NCBI RefSeq assembly: GCF_954871325.1
Contig: NC_088776.1
Span: 6,145,985 to 6,209,984 of the forward strand
Direction of reading: 5' to 3'
From: Gordionus sp. m RMFG-2023
Taxonomy: Eukaryota; Nematomorpha; Gordioida; Chordodea; Parachordodidae
Length of the DNA stretch: 64,000 bases
Both the position numbers and the translations under genes were made by a program. Below, in pieces: positions 38,801 to 49,843 of this stretch; the first letter of the stretch is position 1, and every line of letters begins with the position of its first letter. The notes beneath the pieces were generated by a model. The model was given only the letters and a program-made list of their open reading frames with translations. It was not told the DNA's origin and did not search any database.

Positions 38801-40504
38801 TAGCATGATCCTTGGTCGGGTTTTTGGTCAAAAAATGTACCAGAACCAACCCAACCAAATGGGTTAAACTGGTCGACCAAATCCATAGACCCGAAAACTG
38901 ACCCAAAACTAACTTATTAATATAATATTTATAATATCTTTGTTATTATTTTTCTCAATCATATTTTTTGCATAGAGGACTAGTATTTTGATATTAGCAT
39001 AGAAATAATTATCTTTAAGATTACTTTTTTTAATAATTATTTTCTTCTTAAACTGAAAATATTTTATAATTTTTATTTTACACTAGAAACTCGAATCGCA
39101 AACGCCAGTTTTGATTAATAAATCAATTTTAAAACTAAAGGACGAGTAGTTCAATTCAATATTAATTAAATATTTAGCTTCGAATTTTAAATACTTATAG
39201 GACTGAACTTTATTATAGGAATTTATCAGTTTTTAGATATTTATATTTCATATATCGTAAATAAAATGCGGGTGATATATGTTTATTTAATTAATAATTT
39301 TCTGGGATGACCAAAAGTTGTAAAAATTGGCGTAGACTCAAGCCGGCTAGATGAGTTGTATTTGGCTCAAGTTGGCTCAGGAGTTGGATTCGTTCTACTA
39401 ATATTTGACTCGAGTTAGTTGGTCCAATAGTTGGCTCGAGTTAATTTTGAGCCGAAATGTAATTTGTTATAAATCCTAATTCGCTAAAGAATATTACGGC
39501 AAAAATTAATTGCTTAATACATATAACAAAAAATTGCCTTCCCATCAAAATATTTTGAAATATTGGTTGTCCAAAAATTTAAAGAAATTGTATCATATTC
39601 CCTCCAGCGAGTAGTTTTAGCTAATTTTTGCTTGCAAGTATCAATGTGAAAACCTTAAGTACACTACGATTAAATAACCTCATTACGAGCTAGATTGGAC
39701 AAATGTACTTTAGACGTAGACGATATTTAAATCATCAAACATAATAAAAAATTGTTAAACAATGTTAACTTTTGAGTTTTGATGTCTATTTTTATTTATA
39801 TAAAATTTTGAATTTAATCCGTTATTAATATTTATAAATGATTATATATTGTCTTAAAATAAATAAAATAATTTTAATGAAATTGTTACAAAGTTAAGGA
39901 ATACTAATTTTGAAATGACATCATCAAAAAATGTGGGACAGACATTTCTCCAACTCCTTAATTTAAAAAAAAAATTTAATCCAAATGGACTCGAATTTCG
40001 GCAATAATTAATTTTTTTTCTTAAAACTGATAATAAGAGAAAGTTCTCTAGAATGTCAATAATGATAAAATTTCAGAAAATATTGCATTTTTTAAAACTC
40101 TAAATAATTTTTTTTGAATTGGATCTATAAAAAAAACTTATCAGATTATTGCGTAAAACGAATCAAAAATTTTAAAAAATATTTTTTATATAAAAACATA
40201 AATTTATTATTAGGTATAACATGTTATCACATCCATATAAGAACACTCTATCTTTCCAAAATCTTATAGTTTTGTTTAATTTTTAAGGCCATTAAATGAA
40301 AAATAAATAAAAAATAGATTATATCGCTTGACACTATGATATTTTTTTTAATAAAACAATTATTTATTTTTATAAAAAAATTATAAATATTTTAAAAAAT
40401 TGGGCAAATCTATTTACTACTAGTTTGATTTCTGAAATTTTGTATCTATTAAAAAATTAGAGTGAGTATATATAAATTATTATCAAAATTAACTAGCAAC
40501 CAAC
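38801..40504. other. Spacer with old surname-like pairs of GC-rich words
   Basis: Between 38805 and 39470 several words such as ttggtcgggtttttggtc, gaaccaacccaacc, ggttggctcaggagttgg and tggctcgagtt recur on both strands. They look like a decayed foldback element of the kind seen at 24077. No gene is supported. Confidence 0.4.
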
Positions 40505-41822
40505 CAGGGTTGGGCAAATTTTCAGAAAATTGTATTCGGATACAGATACTTTATAAAATTTTGTATTTAAGATACAAGATACTAGATACTTTAGAAAAAT
40601 TTCAATAATATATAAGATACAAGATACTTGTATTTTTTTTTAAAAAAAGTATATAAGATACAAGTTACTTTTTTAAAAACTTTAAATAGTCAAAATCAAA
40701 ATGTAAAAAGCTTTATTTTCTTATCTATAATATAATTTTATAAAAAAATATTTAAAATAAATTGTAGAAAATAACAAATTTATTATAAAAGATAATGCAA
40801 TATTCCATTTAATAATTATATAATTAGTAAATAATAATAAATCAGCATTATTTTTTAATATTATTAATTTTTCAAATGATTTATCGTTCAATCTTTGACG
40901 ATTTGGTCTATTAACCATATTAGCAAAGCTAAATAATCTTTCAACAGGGGCTGAGGAGGGTAATATTGTGTTATATTTAATAAATATTTCTTTTATATAT
41001 TTATAACTATTTAACATATTTATACTCCGCCAATCTTTCATATAATTTAGGACCTCTATTTCAATATCATTTATTGAATTATTAGAATTGGATGTGGTAC
41101 TTTTAAGGCAAAAGTAATCATCATCTTCATCAATTGAAGATTTTGTTGAAGTATTAATTTCAATATTATTTTTAAAAATAATTAAAACTTCATGTAATAA
41201 CAAATCCTGAAGGTATTTTATTTCTTTTTCACCATCAATCCAACGATTTTTAAAATAGGGATGAGAATAGTTGCCAAAAATGCACTTAAAAATTGTTATC
41301 AAAATCATATATATTTTTAAATCTTTTATTTAAATAATTTTCTATGGCAATAGCTAATGGTTTGCAAAATTGTAGAATGGTTTGAATTAAATTTGTAATT
41401 TTTTTTAACGACATTTAAAATTGGAGCTGATTCTCCATAATAGCAATTGATTTCACTCTGTATTTTGTCAATCGCTATAGCCAATGGGACCATTATATTG
41501 CAATATTCTTCTAAATATTGAATTTCAATATCTCTTAATTTAGGAAATTCTAATTTTTGACATAATTTAGGAAGTTCGCCTTTAAATTTTAATAAACTAT
41601 GAAGACTATCATACAAACTTTTCCATCTAGTGCAACCAGGTGTAACTAATTGTTTTCCTAAAACTGCTTTGATAAGTTCTGCAGTTTTAGGCCTATTATT
41701 TGCATTCCATAGCTTAGTACATTTAGCTATTGCAGGATGTTGAATTTTAGAAATGTTAGGAGAATCCTTAATAGCTTTCTCGACATCTGTTTTGCCAAAA
41801 ATATTATAAAAAAATAGTTATG
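40505..41822 (-). pseudogene. hAT transposase, C-terminal half, with 3' terminus
   Basis: On the minus strand the frame opens near 41822 and reads FGKTDVEKAIKDSP, then LVTPGCTRWKSLYDSLHSL, the conserved hAT segment before the catalytic Glu region. In a second frame, 41280-41360, comes CKPLAIAIENYLNKRF. The third block, 40721-41308, has SHPYFKNRWIDGE, then LPSSAPVERLFSFANMVNRP, the hAT dimerisation domain. Two frameshifts separate the blocks, so it is broken. The N-terminal BED finger and first catalytic Asp were not found. At 40505 lies cagggttgggcaaatttt, a typical hAT end, followed by repeats of agatacaagatactt that resemble transposase-binding sites. The other end was not found. Confidence 0.88.
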
Positions 41823-42566
41823 TAAATAATATATATAAAAGATTATCTAATATCATATATGTGTTTTTTTTATTCTTTCTCTCTTAACCAAAGCTGTTTG
41901 GATATGGATCTTTGATCCCATTCGATAATAAGTTTTTTTATTTAAAAAATAATGATAAAATTGAGTTGATGTTTTTAAATTTTTTTAATTATAATAAAAT
42001 ATGTTCCTTTGAATAAAATGTCTTTACTGTATATATACTTGGATATATCTTCAGCATCCTTTAATGTCATTAATTCTACTTCAGTGATTATATCATTACA
42101 ATTATTATAGGAAAATATTTCAATTTTATGGGAGCTTTTTATTCTTATAACTGTTTTCTAAATCAGGCAGCTCAAAACTATTCTCAATATTTTTTAAGGG
42201 TAGGTAAAATAATGGACTAGGGCAAGATTCACCTAACTGTCATGTGTAATAACTGGGAGTACATTTACAAAAATTTCTTTAAATTCTTTCATGATATATG
42301 CCTAAATTAAAATATTTATCAAATATATAAACAACAACATATTAACCTGATCATACATTGCACCATTTGAACCCTTTGTATAATTGCACATTTCTAATTT
42401 AACATGGACATGATATGTAGATTTATTTTATTTTGCCTTAGAGATGTAGTTTGCAAATTTATAACTTTTACTTTATTTATTTTAAATCTTTTAAATTTGT
42501 TAATTATTTGTATCAGTTTAAACGATTTTTATATTATTTTTATTATTTCAGAATTTATTAACTGAA
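41823..42566. other. Probable 5' remainder of the hAT element
   Basis: On the minus strand a short peptide-like stretch (LPLKNIENSFELPDLENS, about 42130-42225) lies upstream of the recognised hAT blocks. It may be decayed element sequence. No domain is assignable. Confidence 0.3.
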
Positions 42567-42572
42567 AAATAC

Positions 42573-42866
42573 CCAATGACATATATAATACCTAGACTAA
42601 CGATTCATTCATTAAAATGCATTTTTAAGCATCGTTAAAAGCAAATCAGCTGGACCCGCCATTTTGGTAACACATATAGTAATTATTCTCATGTTAAAAA
42701 CTACCATTAAATTGATTTCTTGCTTCCTTATTATCTCGATGATCCGGTAATTCTTTAATAAAGTGTGCATAATGATTAGTGTAATCAAGATGGCGTGTCC
42801 AGTTGATTTGCATTGATGTACACTTTTAATCAAATCGTCAGTCTAGGTATTATATATGTCCATTGG
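42573..42866 (-). mobile_element. MITE with ~30-bp inverted ends and 6-bp target duplication, copy 1
   Basis: Inverted ends ccaatgacatatataatac and (minus) ccaatggacatatataatac continue into ctagactgacgatt. Flanked by exact aaatac at 42567-42572 and 42867-42872. No coding capacity. A second copy lies inverted at 57406-57716. Confidence 0.9.
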
Positions 42867-44870
42867 AAATACCTTACATTTTGTTACATAATTTTTTTTC
42901 CTGACTAACTGAAATGAAACTTAAAATAGTATAAAAAAGAAACGCGATTATTTTATATAAAAATTAAAATTATATATTTAAATAAAATATTATAATATAT
43001 TATTCAAACTACTCTTATTAGGATTATTCATTTCACCATTTTTCATTACAATAATTGTCATTTTTACCTTAAATGTTTTTACTTGACAAAGTACAATAGA
43101 ATATAATCTAGAGGAATCTTTAAATCTAAAAGTCTTTGTCTTAAAATGATTGGATCTTTTAATTATTATAAAAATTTTTTATCCCTAATCTTAAGTATCC
43201 TACAACCAATAATTTATCCCATAATTAAACAGATTTACTGATAAATAACAATAAAATACAAATGTAATAATTTATAAAATTTGAATGCTTTAGTTCGGCT
43301 TCAAACAACTTTGAACTTTTCTTTATAAGCACAAAATTAACATAATTCCTTTTATTATTACCTGTAATCATTAAGTGTAAATTTTTTCTAACTCAAAAAT
43401 ACCATTCTGAAGATGTGCAGTAAAATAATAGAATCAGTTCATAAAAATAAAAACATATTAAATAGTTTTATTGTTAACAATTTTATATTAAAAGTAATTG
43501 ATTCGTTTATTATAAATGAAAGGTCAAAAATTAGAAAATAGACTTTTCTGATTTTTACTATATCCCAATAGTTATTTATGGGTCCCAAGCCTCCCAGTCT
43601 AAAATTTTTTTAAGATGTTAGGTAAATGTTACGATCAATTCAAATTGCCGTGTTTTGAAGCAACTATTTTAGCTTCCTAGAATAACAATGAGAGAATTTT
43701 TGTAGCCCCCTCCCCATAATTTTTTTTTAAAAAGCTTAATTTTGTAGTTTTTATATTAATTATTTCTTAAAATGCCATTTAATTTTTTTTATAATGTTAT
43801 TTTAATATAGATTTATATATCATTCTATTTTTAAATATAAATAAAGAGATCATAAACAAAAAATAATTAATATAAATAAAATATATAATTATAAAAAAAA
43901 ATGTATTCGTAATTAAGTCAATAGGTAGTGTGCATAGCAAACATAATTAAGTTGGATCTATCTGAAGTGGTTAAATTTAGTCATGAAGATTGAAGTTTAT
44001 TACTAAGAAAGCAATTGACTTTTCATTTTTATTAACCAAACCATAAAAAATTTTGAGTAAAATTCTCAACAACTAAGATTGTTAGATTTTAAACTTTTTT
44101 TAATTAAGATAAATTGGATAATCGATAAAATTATACTTTTTCTGACTAATAAATTATAGATTCTGAACCCAAAATTAGGTGCAATTTTATATTTCCCCAA
44201 TATTTATTTTTTAACGGATAAAAAAAGTTACACCAAAAATATATCATGAATGAGCATGTTTTTTTAAATATATTTATTATAAAAAATAATCAATTTTAAT
44301 TTATTCCCATGTATATTTTTTTGTAGTAAAAAAAAAAATTTTATCGCAATGAATAATACTTTTTTATTAAGATAATATTAATTTTATTTAAGAAAAAAAA
44401 TTACAATAGAAATATCTTTGCTTTTATTGACACTTTATATTGGCTAAATTTAAATTTTTAAATTTTCTAATATTAAATTATATGAATAAAAATTATATAT
44501 TATTTGTTTGAAAAATAACACTTTATTATCCAATTAGGATAACGCTATTTTTATTACAGCTGTTTATTGTGTACTACAAAAAAAACACTAAATTTTACAA
44601 AGAAATGTTCAAAATTATATTGTCTAAATGTCAGGAAAGAGATTTATTTCCTGTTATATATATATACATGGATTTCGATAAGCGTGGTAAGTGCGTGGTT
44701 TAAACTATCAATGGTATGATTATGAATATATTTATTTTTAATTAGGGGATCACCAGAGGATGTTTTTACTATTTGTGTCAAAATACGCATAGAAAATTCA
44801 GAAGATAGGTATGGAAAGCCTATAAAGGACCGATAAAACTATAAGCTTCTTTTGTTGCATAATGAACGGC
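42867..44870. other. 2 kb of AT-rich DNA, nothing recognised
   Basis: Long A and T runs and no frame with coding character on either strand. Confidence 0.5.
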
Positions 44871-45165
44871 TTAGCATTTGTCGTCTTATGTGATATGGCC
44901 AATGCAATGACATTCCTGAGTTCGATTACTCCGAACAATGGTAAGGATATTCTTATTCGACAAAATTTATATCAATGGAGTATTAAGGGACGCAAGAGGC
45001 AATTCCCAGGTCCAGACACGTCGAATTGAGCCACAATCATAGAAAGAGAATCAGATTTTTTTATCTGAGGAAACGCACAAAGAATCAATGTGAAGGATGG
45101 AAGCATCGTTTTTCTAACCTGGTTAAAAATAAACAACTATCAATCTGGGTATTAATTTAAAAAAC
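44871..45165 (+). pseudogene. MULE-type (FLYWCH-associated) transposase fragment, broken
   Basis: Pieces in different frames follow the order of a MULE C-terminal region: LAFVVLCDMANAM (family ALAFVP..V), IPEFDYSEQW, then RTKNQCEGWKHRF and SNLVKNKQLSIW (family TNN.VEGWH..F......P..W). Several frameshifts and stops separate them. No FLYWCH finger or catalytic core was seen. The signature differs from the MULE fragment at 2982-3695, so this is a second lineage. Confidence 0.65.
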
Positions 45166-45726
45166 GAAAGGCGAGGTGACTACCGATGTAACCAGTAGCA
45201 TTTAAGAGGGTGTATGTAGGGGATCGAGCTCTCAAAATTTGATTTGCCCCATAAACGGAAATTTTTTAAATGACTCCCTTATAGCCCTCTGAATGAAATA
45301 AAAATAGTCCTCTGAGAGTTTAGCATGTATTACATATAGATTTGATATTATTTGTAATAAGAATATATGATTTTATTAATATCTATTATAATAATCCTCA
45401 AAAAACGTCAATCAAATTTAGCCAATAGTTTTCTTTTAAAACATATTTGTCCAATAAAAATGATTATAGCGTAATCGGTCCAATAGTAATCACCTTACCA
45501 AGCTCAGCATTCATACACTTACCATTTCATTCACTTCACACATCAAAGCAATGGTATCCAGCAACCATGTATAATTTTTTCAGTTCTTATATATAAATAT
45601 ATTATTTTTATTAGATTCTTCAACAAAACCCAACTACCAATATAAGAAAAAACAAACTAAGTTAAAAAGCAGAATAAGCAAAATGCATTGTTACCATCAT
45701 TCCAGAGGTATGTGAGCTATATAACT
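45166..45726. other. Spacer between two transposase fragments, no gene
   Basis: GC-richer patches near 45165-45300 and 45470-45560 contain no recognisable domain. The 3' part may belong to the decayed Harbinger element. Confidence 0.4.
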
Positions 45727-46098
45727 TTAAAAGATATTCATATGCCAGTTCCAACTAGAGAACATTGGGAGAAGGTATTATAAATTTAGATATATTAATA
45801 TATTTTTAGATTGCACAAAAATATTTTGACCTAACTCATTAGATGGTAAGCACTTTATATCAAAGTAAATTTTTAAAATTAATAAATAATTTTTAATTAT
45901 TTTAGAGTTAGAAAAACCAATATCAAACACCTTAAAAAACTATGAAACCTTATCCTATGAAAAATACCAGTCCAGAAGCAAAACATTATAAGTTAAGTAG
46001 TGATTGAATGCACATTTGGCATAACTACTGATAAGTTTGCCATTAATTCTAAATCTATAAAGTGCTCAGTTGAAAATGCCTGTAAAATATATTATTGA
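45727..46098 (+). pseudogene. PIF/Harbinger transposase fragment, broken
   Basis: The first block, DIHMPVPTREHWEK (45727-45774), is followed by a 35-bp GT..AG intron-like gap and IAQKYFDL. This matches the PIF/Harbinger segment just before the W..PNCIGA.DGKH motif. A later block, 46000-46098, reads VIECTFGITTDKFAIN and SVENACKI, matching the family's VVENAFGIL..KFRI region. The catalytic core between the two is missing or unrecognisable, and stops are present. HARBI1-like nuclease is the closest family. Confidence 0.7.
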
Positions 46099-46274
46099 TT
46101 ATGAAAAAATTGAATAAACACCTATAATATTATACATATTCCTGAAAATTTAGGGATCAGTAGAACTTTAAATGCATCAAGTACCAATTCAAGAGGATTA
46201 GATATTTATTTAAAGACTATTTTAATTCTTGAATTTATGTATAAATTTAACATTTGATATCATTATATATTAAA

Positions 46275-47073
46275 CTAGCTGATAGCCCATCAAGATTAAT
46301 GGAGAATAATTTTCTCCTTTATTCAATGATGGATAATTAGAAATTTTCCTATTTAATGGGATCTTATTCAGAAATTTATATTTATTAAGATCAGGGATTA
46401 TTTTAAAATTTTTCTAAAATTGCAAATAAATGAATAAAAATTTAGTTCAAATGATTTTTTATTGTGCACATAAATTAAAATTACTAATGATGGGCTAAAT
46501 ATAATTAGCGCTGCCTAACCTACTATTGACTCTTAACCAAGTTCATGAATCTATGAGTCATAAGTATGGATTCTTCCTTTTAGCTGACTATTTTAATTTT
46601 TATAGGTAAATTTTAACTATATAGATGAATAACAATAAAAAATACAAATTCTCTTTCACCTAATAATACTTTCAATAAAAAAGGTAACCTTATTTTCCAT
46701 ATTTTTAATTTAATATTCATTTTTTTTAAATTCAACCAATAAAGGATATGTAATAATTTGTTCTATTAAGCACTAACAAACCTATCATCGAACCCTTAAA
46801 CCAATACAAAAATTTTTATGACTCAGTTATATATTTTTCATTTTATCAGACTTTAGATTTTTATAAGTAAATTTATAACATATTTTTTTGTGACATAATA
46901 ATTTACTATGTTATTTATACATTAAGATATCTATATTATTTTATATAGATAAGAATAACAATAAATTCTCATATACCTAGGAATCCTATCTTTTCAAAAA
47001 AATATGATATTCTTTTTTATACAGTTATTTTAAGATAAGTCAATTTAAATTATATCTCACAACAGAGAAAGAA
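46275..47073 (-). mobile_element. Non-autonomous Helitron, copy 1 (minus strand)
   Basis: On the minus strand the 3' end is a hairpin with ccat..atgg stem, then ctatcag and CTAG, with T as the next base, as Helitrons require. The 5' part begins near ttctttctctgttg. It is homologous along its length to the plus-strand copy at 47361-48594 in opposite orientation, including aaataggaaaatttct near the tail. No Rep/helicase frame. Confidence 0.75.
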
Positions 47074-47360
47074 TCAAATTCAATAATATAACATTTACAT
47101 CTATTATTCTATTCAAACAAAATAATTTAATTTCAACTATTCTTTTGTAAAAAGTTAAATTTAAAAAAATTAATATTTTATATATCAATAAATAATAATT
47201 AAACAAAAAAGTTAAATTTAAAAAAATTAATATTTTAAATAGCAATAAATAATAATTAAATAAAATATAAAACCGTTTTAGAAATGAGAATAGTTGGAGG
47301 CAAATGAATAATATAATCATTTTGTTTGTATAGATATAAATTTTATATTTTTAAATTTGA
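47074..47360. repeat. Spacer between head-to-head Helitrons, with a ~60-bp tandem duplication
   Basis: The segment aagttaaatttaaaaaaatt..aataataattaaa occurs twice, at about 47150-47205 and 47209-47263. The 87-residue frame across it is a by-product of this repeat. Confidence 0.8.
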
Positions 47361-48594
47361 TCCTTTCTCTGTCTCTGTTAGATTTAATTGAAATGGACTT
47401 ATCCTAAAATAAATAGAAAATAAGATTGGATTCCTAGGTATATTGCTTATCTATATAAAATAATATAGATAATTTAAAAAATATATAAATAACATAGTAA
47501 ATTAATATGTTACGCAAAATTAGGGTATAAATTTACTCATAAAAATCTAAAGTCAGATAAAATGAAAAATATACACTAGAGACTCAAATTTTTATATTTA
47601 TTAAGGGTCAATGATAGGTTTGATGGTGCTTAATAGGAAAAATTAATTATTACAGATCCTTTATTGGTGGGAATAATTGGAATAGACTTATAAAATAAAT
47701 GGAAAAATAATTTAGGAAATAAAGTTACCTCTTTTATTGAAAGGATAGGATTATTAGGTAAAAGATAATTTGTATTTTTAATTGTTATTAACCCATATAG
47801 TTAAAATTTTATAAAAATTTAAAATCGAAATAGTAAGATATAAAGAAAAATGCATGCTCATGACTTATAAATTCTTGGACACTAATGACCAGTATTATAC
47901 TTACTCCTTTTAGACCCCCAGATTTATAAATATACAGTTATATGTTTTTAAGATTGGTTATTTAAATAAAAAGGCATTTAATAGCTATTCTATAACACTT
48001 TATTATTATAAGATAAATCTGATATGATTCGCGCTTTCTCTAGAAGATTTAGGAAAAAAAATCAAAAGATCTTATTATCAAAATAAAGGTAGAAAAACTG
48101 GCCAAGATCCAAAATATTGCTCCCCTAAAATCCATCTCCTACCTTCACGCGGTGGGGAGTGAACAGCAATTCTGACTAACAGGAGCTCTGGTAAATAATG
48201 TTAGTATTTAGGGTGCTAATAAGAGATATTGTTTCATTTTTGTAATTTTAAATATAAATTTCTAAATCACATCTCAAAATATAATTCCCCGTCATTCTTG
48301 ACGGGTGATCAGTGTGATGCTAATATGAGATATTTTTTCATTTTTATTCATTTTTGTAATTTAAAATATAAATTTCGAAATCACATCTCATAAAATAGGA
48401 AAATTTCTGATTCATCCATCATCAAATAAAGGTAAAATATATTCATCAATCATTGAATAAAAAAGACAATTCATCACTCTTAGTCTTAATGGGTTGGAAT
48501 TGGCCTGAAGGAGGAGGGGGAGGGGTAAAAAGAATTATCGTAAAAGAACGAATAAAATTCTCATCCCCGTCATTTTTGACGGGTTATCAACTAG
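47361..48594 (+). mobile_element. Non-autonomous Helitron, copy 2 (plus strand)
   Basis: The 5' end is probably tcctttctctgtctctg after an A. The 3' end is a perfect hairpin cccgtcatttttgacggg (48566-48583), then ttatcaa, CTAG (48591-48594) and a following T. A second copy of the hairpin (cccgtcattcttgacggg, about 48288-48305) without CTAG, plus a ~100-bp repeat (48220-48285, 48318-48400), shows that the tail was partly duplicated. A GC-rich insert (ggaggaggggg, 48511) lies before the end. No protein is encoded. Confidence 0.8.
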
Positions 48595-49645
48595 TAATAT
48601 ATATTTTCATTAATAATTGTAATCAAATTCAATAATTTTTAGTTTTTGAAATTCGATATTAAATTGTAACATATTTATGGTAAATAAAAAGTATTTATAT
48701 ATGTAATAATAATGTCTAAATATCAACCAAGAATTAACAGTTGAAGCTTAATTAATTATTAATATTTAAATTATTTTATCCTAATTATATAAATATAATT
48801 ATTAATTAGTTGAAAACAATATAAATACAATATAATATTGTGATTTGTGTTAGCCGAGTTCAAAATTACTAATCAACTATATTAAGCATTTTTAAATCTA
48901 ATTTTACTATACCTCTTCCTAAGAAAATTTCTAAAATCCAAACCAGTATACGAAACTACTTTGTTAAAATATCTTTTACTCATTTATTATATATTAGATA
49001 ATGAAGAAAGAAGAGATTGATTTTGAGATGAATGCTTTACATAATAAAAATGGAAGCAATATTGATAATATTTTAGACAAAAGAAGAGAGGCAATGAAAG
49101 AGTGAGAGTTAAAGTATATTCAATTAAAATTATCTTTTACTCATTTTTTTATATTTATTAGATAATGAATAAAGAAGAGATATTGATCTTAAGATAAAAG
49201 CTTTAAATAATGGAAATGGAAACACAGGAGCTCTAACCATATAAGCGTCATTTTATAACTGGTTATGATTGCTTACTAAAACAAATCATGAATATATTAT
49301 AATTAAACATTATATACTTAAAAACGATAAATATAGATAGAGCTAATATTTTAATTCTATTTTAAAATAATATCTGTCTGTAATATGATAAAAGATTAAA
49401 GCATATTTATTAAAATTTATTATTCTAAAATGTTAATTTATTAAGCGATCATATTTACACAAAAACTTGTATTATGTCCTTATATATCTGAAATATTTAG
49501 TTATAAAAAATTATAATACCACGTAAAAGCTTTTCTATAGATTATAAGAAAAAGATTTTCAACAATCTGACCAAATTATGTCTAAAAACAAAATATATCC
49601 ATAAAGTTGATAAATTGTCAAATCTTTCTTTTGTAGTCTTTTGAA
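48595..49645 (+). other. AT-rich DNA with a duplicated exon-like segment
   Basis: Segments 48969-49125 and 49128-49230 are related (atcttttactcattt, then attagataatgaa, aaagaagaga). In the first copy an acceptor-like ttattatatattag precedes a 35-codon frame, MKKEEIDFEMNALHNKNG and on to DKRREAMKE then TGA. It might be a decayed exon. Function is not recognised. Elsewhere nothing is supported. Confidence 0.4.
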
Positions 49646-49843
49646 TAGTTTTGCTAAACGGCTAGATTGGAGTCGATTTTAGAAAATGACTAACTCATTA
49701 TTTTATCCAGGAATATATTACACAATCCTGAAGCTAAAGGTTTAGACATTTATTAGCGAAATCGAAACTTAGACAATATTTTACCTAAAATATTGTGTTA
49801 GCCATTTTAAAATCGGCTCAAATATAATTGTTTAACAAACATT
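49646..49843. mobile_element. hAT-type MITE, copy 7 (diverged)
   Basis: Ends tagttttgctaaacggcta and gtttaacaaacatt. The core retains ttagccattttaaaatcggc. No clear target duplication remains. Confidence 0.75.

Noticed and set aside
47057-47320. 87-residue protein
   Set aside because: It lies on a tandem duplication between two Helitrons and is almost all Leu/Ile/Phe/Tyr/Asn, as AT-rich DNA gives by chance.
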